From the NCBI GenBank assembly GCA_037039685.1, contig JAWNGF010000004.1, forward strand, positions 4,836,001 through 4,900,000: DNA of 64,000 nucleotides, in the 5' to 3' direction. Under the pieces are notes generated by a model. That model was not told the DNA's origin, did not search any database, and saw nothing but the letters and a program-made list of their open reading frames with translations. Positions 1 through 12,430 of this stretch are shown here, one piece after another; within the stretch, counting starts at the first letter, position 1; the number at the start of each line of letters is the position of its first letter. The translations under genes and the position numbers were made by a program. This DNA is from Ceratobasidium sp. AG-K (lineage: Eukaryota; Basidiomycota; Agaricomycetes; Cantharellales; Ceratobasidiaceae).

Positions 1-2075
1 TGGGACCGGGATGAGCCCTTTTACATAGTAGCTAATCAGTTCAAGTTTACGACTTCAAATAAAGTTAGTTTGATCGCACAGACATGGATACAAATTGGTA
101 ATCCACAGATAATTTCATGATGAAAAGCATGCATATAACCATAGTCATATAACTAAGTGGAATCGAAAGCGGTTGAAAGCAACGGAAGAAACGAAAGAAA
201 CACCAAAGTCCCAGGGGGAAATGCATATGTACGTCAGTCCTAAATGACAGTCAGCACTTTGGTCACCTGGAAGAACAATAACTCACAGACGTACTTTGAA
301 TTATGGAGCTCGAGTAATGCCGCACCTAGGCAACAACGCAATGGAAACCATTATTGGAGCCTTTGACTGATTCCTGGTCTTTGGCAGGGGTGGGAGTGTC
401 ATGCCGTTGAGAGGCAGAAGTAGAAAGAACGACAGCATCGGCCATTTTAGGTAGGCGGAGAGGGTTGGCTGGTGAGGTTATAACTCGACTATAGTCGGGA
501 GGATTCGAGATGGAATCTGGAAAACTGAAGTTGTGATTACTGGTTGCCGTCAATGACTCGCTTTTAACCTTGCATGTAGTTATTTTGCATAGAGTACTAT
601 GAACGGTCCAGGTCTTTATTAAGAGTGCGGGTCAGTTAAATTGACCATACGTTGGACTGTTCCTTGCTTCTTGGCCCAAGTGTGAGACCAACACATAATG
701 GCTATGGGAATTTAACCGATGACCTAGAAACGCTCCCGCGCTATTGTGGTGCTTCTTCTAGTTGCTTGGGCCGTCGTATGACAACAACAACCGCCTTTGT
801 TGTAACAGTTTGGCAGTAGTTGCGACTTTGTCCGTCCTCGCTAGAGATATGTGGCCAATATAGACCATCTGATCACACTCATTCTCAGAACGTGCTCCGT
901 CCCAGAGATTATCTAGCTCGTGTGGTGTATCTGGCGTTGGATGCTAAGTGAAAGTGAAAAAATTAGGGTCCACCAACGCATACATTATAAAGTCAGCTCG
1001 CCGTAGAGCGTAAGAAAGTGATGTTCCCAGGATCTTTCGACTCGTTAATTAGAAAGATGCGTGTTGGATGCTGGATGCATGCCGCTTAAGTAGAATCACA
1101 ACTCTTTGGGGAAGGCACCGCAGAGATTCCCATGGTCTTATCGTGTCTGTCTGCCGCGCATCTGAGCTTTGTGAAGATACTTCCGGGCTCAGTCAAGTTG
1201 GACTGAAAAACGAACAACTCATCAAAGCGCCTTTTGCAACAGTATGTCTTTGCGATTTGAGGATGTAATGTCGGATCCGTATCTTCCACTTCACTTGGGA
1301 ATGCACCCGCTGTATAGCAGAGCCGGACCCGGGCCGACGATATCTCTCGATGTCAGCACAAATACTAACTCAAACTTCCTATCTGCCAAAAGTACTATTA
1401 AGGGGGATCCCTTTGTAACTTATTGAAGCCCCCACAGCTCCAAATTATGGATCTTCAATGGACGAACCCGAGTACTCTGGTACTATACGTACCAAATTAA
1501 CTAATTCCCCTAATTTAATTTGTAAACCTTCGAGGGCCGCAGTGCTAAGCCTAACAGTTCTCCACACCACAAGGGGGTTACGAATCGGTTACACATAGAG
1601 ATGCAGCTGCGCATACAAACCACTCCAACAGAGGTCGCAGCAACATCGATTCTCTTGGCCCGGGCACGACGTTCCAAGAGCCCAGTCTTTATCATCTCGG
1701 CTGCAAGCTGTGTGCATCACTCACACTATACTTTGGGGCTCCGATGGTGGGACTGCTCCTTGGACGCTGAATAACTCGAGGTTGTTCCCGGACGAGCATC
1801 GGCTGATATTGTTTTGGGCTCGGCGATTTGTCAACCTTGGGATGGGGCGATTCGCTTGTCGCCATATTTCACATTGAATAGTGCTGACTGAGCCAGAGGC
1901 GTTCCGCACCCGCCGTTGGTGTTTGGCTCCTTCGCGCGAGCCGCGGCGGTTGGCTCAGGGTCCACGGCGTTAAGAAATTGATCGCGAATCGCCTCAGGCA
2001 ATAATACAGCTCCGTCCATCGACATGACCGAATGACAGCATCGTCATAATCTCCACTGCTTTGACTTTGTGCAAG
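1..2075. other. Left edge, no assignable gene
   Basis: Stop codons are frequent in all six frames and no conserved protein motif is visible. A proline/serine-rich open stretch on the minus strand (about 553 to 326) ends in a stop and has coding-like composition, but its open frame has no upstream ATG and its first in-frame ATG lies about half way in. It could be the last exon of an unrecognised gene or chance. The last few hundred bases should hold the promoter of the ABC transporter; I see no distinct TATA box there. Confidence 0.4.
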
Positions 2076-5000
2076 ATGGAACACAAGTCCGTCGACCACT
2101 CCGTACCTGGCAGCCGGCCTCGTATCTACAAGGGCCCCGCCTACTTTTATGCCTTTACATATGCAACCCGTGCAGACTGGTTCCTTTATGGGATCGGGTT
2201 GGTTGCAGCTATAATGTCCGGTACTGGTTTTCCTGTGTAAGTGGTCAGCTTTTTTTGATTGTCGAAAGACCTAATAAAATTCGTTCGATAGCCTAGACTT
2301 GGTTTATGGGTACTGGACAACCGACCTCGTTGCGTTTGACATGACCCCTTCGTCACTTCGCAGCACAACCAACACTATGGCCGGAATCTGTCTCGGGATT
2401 GGTATTATGCAGTTTATTGCTGCTTCAGTATTTTTATGTTGTTGTGAGTAACGCCTAGGCCGCACTGCGTTGCCGTTCTCAACACACCACCACAGTTACA
2501 ATTGCTGCTGGTCGTACTACAGACCGCTTAGAAGGGCGTACCTGGACTCGGTATTGCACCAAGACGCCGAATTTTTTGAACGTGTTGGACCTGGCGAAGT
2601 AGGGACCCGAATGGTCAAGGATATTGGTACAATCAAGGCTGCAACGGGTGAAAAGCTGGGTTTTATGTGTTGGGCGTGAGTGGATCCATCCCAGTTGATG
2701 AATCATCGAAGCATTAACAATCGGTCTAGCTTCACCACCCTACTCGTCGCACGTAAGTATATTCGGCCATTTTGCGTGTCCTTGCTGAACTCTATTGTAG
2801 TGATAATGGCGTTCTCTCGGGCCCCTAAACTTGCTGGAGTAGTCTTTGGCGTAGTCCCGTTGGCTTTAGTACTTTTCCTAAGTGTCGGATATCTCGCGGC
2901 CAAGGCAGACGCTCGACTACTAGACGTCGAAGGCCAAGCCGGAACTCTGCTAGAGCAAATTTTGAGCAGCGTCCGGGTTGTGCAGTCGTTTGCAGCAGAA
3001 TCTTTTCTTGCCAAGAAGTATGATTTGTATTTGGCTCAGGTACGCGCATCAGTCCGATCGACAAGTATTTCGAATTCATAACTAACTCAGATCTTCAGGT
3101 TCAGAAACTCGGCAAATGGCGATCCATCGTGCGCGGGTTGGAGCTGAGCATCTCGTATTGTATTCTGAACCTGACGTATAGCGTGGCGTGTAAGCTATTC
3201 ATCCCTTCTTTCTCCGGATTACAGCTTATGTTTGAACTAGTTTGGTACGGAAGCCGGCTCATTGTGCAAGACAACTTGGAAGTTGGATTAATGTGGGTGA
3301 CCAAACTGCTATCAGGTAAAGGAAGCTAAACGTATTCTTTGTCTAGGTTTACCGTCTTTTGGAACATGTTCAACGGTTTGTCTTTCGTCTCGTTTATTTG
3401 ATTTCCTGATACTAATCATGGTGGTTGGACGGGCAGCCATATTCGCAATCGCCAATATCCTCCCGCATATATCCGCTATTCGAGATTCGGTGACTATTTC
3501 CGACCGGATCCGCACCGAAATTGAACGCGTACCGGGAATTGACATCAGGAATACGAGTGGAGCTCGGTTGTGGGATAGCCAGGCGACAGGGCTAGAGAAG
3601 ATTAACCTCGAAATTCGAGCCCAGGATTTGACGTTTTCGTACCCTTCGCGATTGGATCATAAAAGCTTGGATGGCGTGAACATGACGTTGGAGGCCGGCA
3701 AGGTTACTGCGTTGGTTGGAGGTGAGTACCACACGACGTAGACCATTGGCTCCTGCTCAAATCTCTGCAACGTTTCCAGCATCAGGCTCCGGAAAGGTAC
3801 GTATAAGTATATCGTTGCAGAATCCAGCTCATGAACCCCGAATATAGTCCACTATTGCCGCGCTGCTTCTCCGCTACTACGACCCACAAATAGGCAAAAT
3901 TCTTGTTGGGGGGCGTGATATTCGGGACCTCAACCTCTCCTGGCTGCGCTCGCAAATCGGAATGATTGCGCAAGATCCACAACTTTTTACCGCCTCCGTC
4001 TTCGAAAATGTTGCCTATGGGCTGACGGGTACACCTTGGGAACTGCCCACCTCTATTCTCGAACCTAATTATGCTGAACGACTGGAGGATGCCAAAGCCC
4101 GAGTGGAGCAGGCGTTGAAACAGGCTCAAGCTTGGGAATTTGTGTGCAAGTTGCCGGAGGGTATGGATACTCGTGTCAAGGGCGGCAGGACAGGAGTATT
4201 ATCGGGCGGCCAGAGGCAGAGGATTGCTGCTGCTCGTGCGTTAGTGCGAAAGCCGAAGATATTGCTCCTGGATGAAGGTGAGGCTTTATTCCAGGCGGGG
4301 AAGATCTTCGAGATATTGACATGTCACAGGGACGTCTGCACTGGATGCTGAGACTGAGCAGCGACTAATGGCAGCCATTCATAAAGAGCAGGAGGAGACT
4401 GGAATGACTACGATGTGAGCTCAAGTCGCTCTGCCAAAAGTAGTAGTACTGACTGTCCCCAGCCTGATCGCTCATCGTTTGTCATCGATCCAAAACGCAG
4501 ACCGGATCATTGCAATGAGCAACGGACGTGTTGCTGAGGAGGGAACATACAGCGAACTAATGGTATCTAACTTTGACTTAGTTTCCTGTTATGTAATTTG
4601 ACCTAGAGTCACGTTCCAGGCTCGAGAGGGCATCTTCAGCGCTCTTGTCCGGCACCAAACTTCGGCGGTTCAACCCTCTCCCAACGCCTCGCCTCGGCCT
4701 CCGGTTGCCATCAAGTCCACCGAGAATGGCACCAGTGCATCTTCGCAACATACTGTCGCCAAGGTTGAGCTGACACGTCCAATCTCGATAATGTCGGGCG
4801 CCAAAACTGTAGTCGAGGATTCCATGGAGCGTGGCCTGTTGACTCAAGAACTCAACCCAAGGGTCTAGCCTCTCGTTTCACACTAATGTTGAGCCGATAC
4901 GCAGGTTGGATCCTACTGGGCGTGTTCGGGTCACTTTGCATGTAAGTATTTGGGGTGAGGCTATCAAGGATTTCCATGACTAATTGTCGTATTACAGCGG

Positions 5001-7348
5001 AGCCTCCTTTCCTATCGCCGGGTGGCTTATTGGTGAGTACAGCCCTCTACAGCGTGCAAGCGAGATATTTACATAAATGCGCAGGCTTTGTGGTGGAAAG
5101 CATGAGCATCCACGACGACGATTCTCGCCTTCTTAAGGAAGCGAAAACATGGTCAATGTGGTTTTTAATCCTGGCCATGGTCAATATCGTGTCCAGTTTC
5201 ACAGCCGGGTTCTTCTTGTCCACTGCTGGAGACCGGATTGACAGACGACTCAGGTTGCTCGCGTTGCGCTCACTTCTTCGGCAGGTATGTATCACAAGTG
5301 TAAAACTAACGCGAGCTGTGTTGACTGTCTTTCCGCGCTAGGAAATTGGCTTCTTTGATCGGGAAGAAAACGCGTCTGGTAGCTTGACAGCCGGAGTCGC
5401 ATCTTATGCGAGTCAAGTCTCGACTGCAATTGGGTTGGTGTGGCAGCAGATTATTTCTTCTGCCGGAAAGTAAGCACCTTTCTTATTAGACCAACTACGC
5501 ATTCGTCTAACGAGAGGATAAAGTTTCATCGGTGCATTTGTTCTTGGAATGGCCTGTAAGCAGCACCGCTCTGTGTAACGTATGCTGTACTAATTTGGGT
5601 CAAGTGTCTTGGAAGTTGGCGCTCCCGAGCTTCGCCCCGGTACCCGTTGTTATCGTCACGGCATACCTAAACGTCATGCTTTTGGAGAAATATGAACGTG
5701 GCGTCCAAAAGCCATTGGAGGATGCCTCGGCGTTTGCCAGCGAAAACGTCGACGCCATAAAGGTATGTACAGATTAAATTTACCCACATCCGGGTACTGA
5801 ACACAATTAAAGACCGTCGCCGCGTTGGGCCGAGAGAGTGTGGTGATGGAGCAGTTTGACAAGTCCGCTGCGCAAAAAGGAGCCAAGACGAAATATCTCT
5901 TCGGCGGGGCTATTGGTTTTGGCATCGGGATGGTAGCATTTTGGTTTTGAGTGCTATCGTGATGGTGAGCATAGCTTGGAATGGCCGTCTGATCCTGTTA
6001 ACCGACGCTCGCATAGTGGTGGGGTGTTGAACTCTACCTCACGAACCGGATTCAATTGACAAACCTGTACGCGACGTTCGAAGCTGTACTTATTGGGGGT
6101 TAGTCATGTCACTCCTCTCAGTTGCTCGACTCACTTCTGACCATTAACCACAGCCCTTTCCGCAAGTCGACTCTTCACATACGTGCCAGATATAGCCAGG
6201 ATGATCCACGGCTTCCGTACTATCTGCCAATGGGAAGACCGGCAGCCTGAGGTTGCCTCCCTTGAACCAGCCAAGCCGTCGGTCTTGGACAGCGTCGAGG
6301 GAACGATCACGTTTAGCTCATGTACTCTTCAATATGCTTCTCGACCGAAACCTGCGATTGAGAATTTGAACTTGACTATTCCAGCTGGGAAGTCCGTCGC
6401 ATTTTGCGGTGAGTCCACATACAGGCGTCCTATAGTTCTCCGACTAACTGTTGCTGGTTAGGTCCATCTGGGGGCGGCAAGAGCAGTATCATCTCTATGA
6501 TATCACGCTTTTACGATCCGAACCTTGGAACCATCTCCCTTGATGGACAGGACATCCGTAGCATCCCGTTGGAAGAGTATCGTAGTCACATTTCACTTGT
6601 AGCTCAAGATGCCGTACTATACGAGGTAAGTTGTGATATTCCTTGACGATGCACGCTATGAACGGTCTGTTCTTAGGGAACTTTCCGCGAGAACATTACC
6701 TTGGGCGAGAACTCACTATCCCAGGAGGCAATTGAGCGTGCTTGCCAAGATGCAAACATTCTTGAGTTTATCAAGTCGTTGCCTCAAGGTTTCGATACGC
6801 CAGTTGGCTTCAAGGGGTCCCAAATGAGTGGTGGCCAACGGCAGCGAGTCTGCATTGGTGTGTTACCCGCTGCGACCGGTCAAGTGTGGATGAGCTAACA
6901 TTCCAATTATAGCTCGTGCTCTACTACGGAACCCCAGGATTCTTCTCGTAAGTCGGCAGACGTATCTGTTCTACCCTGATGTGCTCACCGAACCATACCA
7001 TCTCCAGCTTGACGAGGCTACTTCGGTAAGTAGTTTGAGGATTGAATTATTTGTCAGATCCTAATTACACAATGTCTAGGCACTTGATGCTGAGTCTGAG
7101 CGGTCTGTACAAGAGGCACTCGAACAGGCTTCCAAGGGCCGGACGACAATTTCAATCGCCCATCGCCTATCGACGATCCAAGGGGCTGATATGATTCACG
7201 TTGTTGAAGAGGGTCGCATTGTGGAAAGCGGGAGTCACGCGGAACTGTTGGCACTCAACGGCCGCTACGTCGATGTAAGCGTCTTCGATCCTTTTATAGC
7301 ATGGGAACCATCTGACAATATGCGCAGCTCGTCAAATCTCAACTATAG
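2076..7348 (+). CDS. Full-size ABC transporter, ABCB/MDR (Ste6-like) type, one apparent frameshift
   Basis: Predicted membrane exporter with the order TMD1-NBD1-TMD2-NBD2, spread over roughly 25 short exons with introns near 50 bp. NBD1 has a Walker A GASGSGKS split by an intron (about 3719-3850), signature LSGGQ near 4199 and Walker B ILLLDE near 4260. NBD2 has GPSGGGKS near 6463, signature MSGGQ near 6824, and the LDEATS...LDAESE and AHRLSTI motifs. The start at 2076 (MEHKS) leads directly into the first membrane segments. In the linker a 53-bp intron (4809-4861, donor GTAGTC) keeps the frame. In TMD2 the frame breaks at the T run 5939-5942: one extra T would restore a membrane helix reading [15 protein letters not shown] exporters move hydrophobic compounds or lipopeptides; the substrate here is unknown. 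Its last exons are copied at 10.8 kb. It could be a functional gene with a base-call error, or a recent pseudogene. Confidence 0.88.
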
Positions 7349-9894
7349 TAGGATTGTGTGACAATGTCCAGTTGGGACAAATTTATCGTGCCTGCGATTA
7401 GCAGGAATATAAATTAATCTGCTTTATATTACGCCTAATGACACTCAATTTAACCCGTTCATATGATTGCAATGAGCAAATGTTCATAGCAGGTCGATTG
7501 TCATGAAACGAGTGAAATGACCAGAAATGTAAGCATTCGCAAGCCTCTCAGCCGGTTTTTTGACAAGCTTTGGCGGCTATGGCACGCTCACAAGGTGTTG
7601 ATTATTCTCACCACTTAATGGTTGACTCGACATCCAATCATATCTCACGCTTACCAGCAATCTTCCCCGCCTGGGGGCCTTCTAGGACCAGAGTGCCAGC
7701 GATTTGGGCATGAGTATACTGGAATACAGGGACAAGAACCATACAAGCCTTCGCACCAGTGGCACAGGCTTGCTTACGTCACGGAGGCAATTCAGTGATG
7801 GACTCGAGCCACGCCTAGACCGCAAGCTCGTCATAACACCTGGCTCAACTCTAGCTCTTATTCTTGCGTGCCGGTGAGTTGCGATTATACGGAATAACTG
7901 GTTTCAAATCTAGTACAGAATGAGCGCGACTATGCTTGGTGGGCAGAAAGTCAAAGGAATAGGTTTGTATCAAGGTAAAGGCTACGCATAAATGAGGATT
8001 TCTGTCGCTGAAGGGACAATCTAGGTCACTGGGGGCGTTCTAGTGTTATTCGTGTATTTTTATGATTCGTATTGAAAACTTACAGGGTACCAGCCATCGA
8101 CCTATCGATTTGGAAGCCTATCCCATGTCGAACTTATATCAGCCCCATGAGGGAGCCCAGAAGTGGTGAAGGCCCCGCTGACCCGCCTGGTGTAATATGC
8201 GGGGTGGGCTGCCCTTGCACCTCGGCACCGACAAGATATAGTTGCGTTTGCCCCGTAGTGCCTTCATGCAGGTTGGTTCCTCTAGCGACGCCTTGGAAGT
8301 CTAGGTGGTTATCGCCCTGGGTTGATGGCCGAATCTTGGTTTTACGCCAGAATGCGAGGTTCACTTGTAAGGGAACTATTAGGCCCAGTGACCCCGGGCG
8401 GCGCAATAGAGTCTGTCCGAGAACTGTGAAGTACCAGTTGAACATAAGCTTAGAGTTGGGCTTGGTAGTGGCAATGGGTATGATTGAAGTGGGAGTAGCA
8501 TGAGAAATGGGTGGCATTAGACGTCCCATTGGTGCTGATGCTGAAGTTAGATGATTTAGATTGGTCGCTGAGCTTGGATCCACTTACCTATGTTTATATT
8601 CCAGTCACCAACGAGCACCGGCGAGCTGCCCAAGCATATTCCGGGTCTTTCATCTCAATATTACGGGGAAACGAAGACTGGCGCCTGAATCAACGCGCTA
8701 TAGTCGCGTATCCAGGCCTATGACCGGAGGTACTCTGAAATTATTTCAACATTACTGTAATATGGCCGGAACGGAATAGCTCGTTCTCTATCCTTCTCGC
8801 TTCCCCGTGCCGGATCGCATTAATCTTGCAGCCAGGCGAAACGACTTGAAATGTGGTGTTGGGCGCTGAGAAGGTGTAAGGTATGGCTGGTGGCGCTTAA
8901 TTGGCCAGGGAGATCATGAAGCTATGATCGTCACATACATCGATGTTGATGGGTTTGAGGGCGACCGCAAACTTGGTCTCGACGCGAAAAGGGAGGCGTG
9001 CTTGGCTAAAGTTCCTGGAAAGGAGCGATGCTTTCACCGGTGGGGTACCACCGCAATACCCCTATACAGCGACTAGCAGACTCGCCACGCACACCGGCTA
9101 GCACCATATGAGTCAATGGCCCATGTTTAGGCGGAGGTGCGAATGGTAAGAATTTGATAAGCGAGAATGCTAACCATTGAAGAACCTACTCTTTGTACTC
9201 AATTGCTGGGGCTCCATGAATTCGTATCATAATAACGTATTCGTGAGATTTGTCTGTATCTCAGTTTAAAAGGCATTATGGCAGGCGGTGTACGAGCTTT
9301 ACCCGCACAGCCAAAATGAAACAGTACACCCAATGTGGCTATTGTTCACAAACACCAACTGCTGGATTAACTCGGTGTTAGCGCCCAAGAAGTCTATGTG
9401 AGGACTACTGGCTTGCCGGTGCGCGTGGGAGATAGGCTCAATGGCAACTCGACCGGGTTCAAAGCGCTAGGGGGACGGAGGTTGGCCGGCTCGATTGGAG
9501 CAATTGAAATGGGGTGCTGCGGGGTTTAGAAAACAACAAACTTGTATATTAAAGCGTCTAGGCAGTGCAAGCCCAGGCTACAACGCTGGAGGTCTGTGGC
9601 TGTGGGGTAGTTGCGCTGAGAGTTGCAATGTGGCTGGCTTGCTGCCTCATGTTAGCCAAGCGGGGAGTCGATATTGCTTTGGTCGACGCTCAAAATTGTC
9701 ACGTACATATAAATTTGCGATATAACAATTATTTGTATTACGTATACCACATTGGCCAAGTGGCCGTAAGTTGGAAGATCTAAATGAATGCACAAGGATT
9801 AAATGATGGTACTATACAGCATCATTTGTCCGGAAGCTGGTGTCCTCGCATCTCCCACCCCGACATCCGTAAACACATCACCAAGACCGCCGCC
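7349..9894. other. Intergenic region of left duplication unit with decayed ORF
   Basis: About 2.5 kb between the ABC transporter and the first RPL12 copy. The first 200 bp are recognisably similar to the sequence after the ABC relic in the right unit (11027 onward). A stretch of about 1.8 kb (near 7957-9776) interrupts a string, AGTCAAAG joined to GATCTAAATG, that is continuous in the right unit at 13694-13710. This stretch contains a minus-strand ORF relic (8134-8583) and a short Rossmann-like reading on the plus strand (about 9565-9690). No intact gene was found. Confidence 0.5.
8134..8583 (-). pseudogene. Decayed ORF, left copy of an unidentified paralogous pair
   Basis: A 149-codon open stretch on the minus strand without an ATG at its 5' end (it begins at a GTG in frame). 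Its C-terminal reading ends in PSPLLGSL followed by two or three more residues, like the ORF at 12038-12430, whose C-terminus reads almost the same. Sequence upstream of both also aligns weakly: around 8900-9000 and 12770-12890 the minus strand gives related hydrophobic readings, each interrupted by stops. This fits a gene or element that was duplicated long ago and has decayed. I do not recognise the family. Confidence 0.35.
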
Positions 9895-10771
9895 ATGCCG
9901 CCAAAACTCACAAGTATATCGTTTGTCGTCACGGATCCCGTCTAATTTATGAGATTGTAGGACCCCAACGAGATCAAGATCATCTACCTGCGTGCGACTG
10001 GTGGTGAAGTGGGTGCGTCTTCGGCGCTTGCGCCCAAGATTGGTCCTCTTGGTCTGGTGAGCAACGTACGAGTGGATAGTGATGCGAGCTAACGATGTAT
10101 CTAGTCCCCCAAGAAGGTCGGAGAAGATATCGCCAAGGCGACTGGTGCATGGAAAGGTCTGCGCGTCACCGTGCAGCTCACGATCCAGAACCGACAAGCC
10201 GCCGTCTCTGTCGTTCCTTCTGCGAGCTCCCTGGTCATCCGGGCGCTCAAGGGTGAGTCCGAGTACGCGTTATGGTTCTGTTTCTCACGTAGTGCAGAGC
10301 CTCCTCGTGACAGGAAAAAGGAAAAGAACATCAAGCACAGCGGCAACATCCCCCTCGACGAGATTTTCGAGATTGCACGAACAATGCGCTCCAAGTCTCT
10401 TGCAAAGAACTTGGCTGGCGGTGTCAAGGAGATTCTCGGTACCGCACAGGTGTGCAGTTATCTGTATTTCATTTCCTCGACTGACTGGCCCCGTCACCAA
10501 AATCCTCCGGCGCTAACAAGCGCCGATTTGCTCCTGCGTGCTCGCTTGGATAAAGGAGCACTTGGGAGCACCCAAGTGGCTGTGCCATCGGTGCTCGTAG
10601 GTGCTCCTTTATCCAAGCGAGCACGCATAAGAAATTTGGTGCTTACGAGCCCAAGGGAGATCCATCGGATTTGCTTGAGCCTAGTCTGTTGGCTGCACCA
10701 TCGACGCCCGACCAGCCCATGATATCATCGACGGGATCAACTCGGGAGAGATTGAAGTTCCTGACGAGTAA
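9895..10771 (+). pseudogene. RPL12: Ribosomal protein L12 (uL11), left copy, splice-damaged
   Basis: Five exons (9895-9909, 9961-10056, 10105-10252, 10298-10449, 10685-10771) would encode the 165-residue cytosolic large-subunit protein uL11, which forms the base of the ribosomal stalk near the GTPase centre. Motifs such as [20 protein letters not shown] and [17 protein letters not shown] are intact. The first intron begins ACAAGT at 9910 where the other copy has GCAAGT at 13844. The nearest GT would shift the frame, and leaving the intron in meets a stop. The last intron is stretched to 235 bp by an inverted-repeat insert. A conserved glycine after CTID is alanine here. All exon frames are still open, so the damage is recent or the copy is still spliced in an unusual way. 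Probable pseudogene or poorly expressed copy. Confidence 0.75.
10535..10627. repeat. Perfect 27-bp inverted repeat (foldback/MITE-like insert) in RPL12 intron
   Basis: Arm 10535-10561 and arm 10601-10627 are exact reverse complements and enclose a 39-bp loop, which itself begins with a small CTTGGG...CCCAAG hairpin. Weaker complementarity continues outward to about 10508 and 10655. The corresponding intron in the second RPL12 copy (14388-14432) lacks roughly 190 bp, so this is an insertion of about 10497-10680. Length, symmetry and lack of coding capacity fit a miniature inverted-repeat element. No clear target-site duplication was seen. Confidence 0.7.
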
Positions 10772-10810
10772 ATGTATCGCTTTGGGCAGTCTTGTATGCA
10801 CCTGTATTCA

Positions 10811-11026
10811 CAAGGGCGGGACGACGATTTAGATTGCCCGTCGTTTATTCACGATCCAAGGGGCTGATGTGATCCACGTCGTTGAAGAGGGTCGCATTGT
10901 AGAAAGCGGGAGCCACGCCGAATTGCTCGCACTCAACGGGTGCTACGTGGATGTAAGTGTATTTGATTCCTCTATGGTATAAAAACGATTTGACAAAACG
11001 CCTAGCTCGTTAAATCTCAACTATAG
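10811..11026 (+). pseudogene. Relic of the ABC transporter 3' end
   Basis: The sequence matches the last two exons and last intron of the ABC transporter (about 7131-7348). It reads [20 protein letters not shown] and ends LVKSQL-stop, but carries an in-frame TAG where the intact gene has a serine codon before IAHR. It starts directly after the 3' UTR of RPL12 copy 1, and the strings match CAAGGGC at the junction. It is the left end of the second duplication unit and has no upstream exons, so it cannot make a transporter. Confidence 0.88.
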
Positions 11027-11251
11027 CCAGATTCCCTAGCTACGTTTCGCCAGAATCGACAGCTTTGTTCTGGCCGCGAACTGCAAGTATATAGATTAAC
11101 CTATTTTGTATTACACTTAATCTTGCCCAATTTAATTCCTTTCTATCGTTGGAACGAGCAAATATTTGTGGAACGCCAGAGTCACGAGTGGCCATCACAG
11201 CACTCTTTACATGAATTTCGAGTCTCATTTGACCTGACAAGGATAGATCGC

Positions 11252-11279
11252 GGGGGGGGGGGGGGGGGGGGGGGGGGGG
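11252..11279. repeat. Homopolymer run of 28 G
   Basis: A single uninterrupted run of G on the plus strand at 11252-11279. No other homopolymer in this window approaches that length. It sits close to where similarity between the two duplication units ends. It may be unstable in length or an assembly fill artefact. Confidence 0.95.
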
Positions 11280-12037
11280 ACACGGATACAACGCACAAGA
11301 TCTTTCGACTGAGCCTCGTGGTTCATCCGCGATACTTGTATTTTATTTTGGAACGGGTCCATGTGCGTAAGAAAGAGTGCCAGTGTTGGTTGGGCTGGCC
11401 GTTTGATCACGAAGTGGGGGAAGCCCCGCTCATGGGGCGACCTCAACGGCTAATTGTGTACATAGAGTTCCATATGCATATAGGCCTCGTTCATCGGCAA
11501 TACCTGAGATTCAATGTCGGTTGATGCGCTTCGCCCCGAAGACAATCGTTTGGACCTCAAAGATCATGCCTTCCAGCAGACGCGAGCGTCATGTGCACGT
11601 CAACCGGCCGATCTTGGTCCTGTAAAGCACCATTGATCTCGAAATGACATGTCTGAAAACGGATTTGTCCATAGCTAACTTCATCGGGCAGTTGACTCAA
11701 GCCTACGTCTAGGACATCGCTCGCCTAGTAATCTTATTCTTAATCTGGCGTGTTCGCTCATGGAATGCATGAAAGATTCAAATCCAGACGTAGGATAACG
11801 CGAAATAAAAGTCCAGGACCAAGTACGTGTGCATGTACTTGGCAACCGGGAATACGAGTGAATAGATTGATACGAAGGTGGGATCTAAGCATACATGGGT
11901 ATTCTTCGTGTCTGAAAAAAACTCTCTACGTCGCTCTGTGGAGTTCTGAGTTACGAAACTATCGGCGTTCAAGCTAGAAAACTCACATGATAGTTGCTTA
12001 TGGAGCATATAACTGCTTCAACGCGGTAAGGGTGAGT

Positions 12038-12430
12038 CTATATAACCCCCCTAAGGGATCCGAGGAGCGGCGAAGGTCTGCTCGGTCTTGCTGACGCAGT
12101 GTGCGGCGCTGGCTGTATGTGCGCTTCGCCACCACCCAACGGCCCAGGCTGCTCCGGGATATGCTCACGCAAATTGGCACCGTCAGCCATGTATTGAGCG
12201 TCTGTGGCCTCCTCTCCTGGGGTTGAGAGCTGAGCATCGACCCTGCGCCAAAATCTGATGCGAATCCGTACAGAGCCCATTAAGTCGCGTAACTGTAAAG
12301 AACACGATAAGGTCAGCCAGGGGATTGCCGAACGCCAATGTATCATAAACGCGTATTTAGGCTTGCGAGTAGGAGCGCGCGCCAGTGAAGCAAGGGAAGA
12401 GCTGCAGATGGGTTGTGTGGGACTTCCCAT
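12038..12430 (-). pseudogene. Decayed ORF, right copy of an unidentified paralogous pair
   Basis: A 130-codon open reading on the minus strand with a C-terminus (PSPLLGSL plus three residues) close to that of the ORF at 8134-8583. The rest of the two sequences can be aligned only as DNA, with frame changes, so both seem to be past coding use. Position relative to the flanking duplicated strings differs between the two units. Family unknown. Confidence 0.3.

Noticed and set aside
4800..4865. Frameshift in the ABC linker
   Set aside because: A 53-bp GT-AG intron at 4809-4861 restores the frame, with typical size and a branch-like TTGAC, so no lesion is needed.
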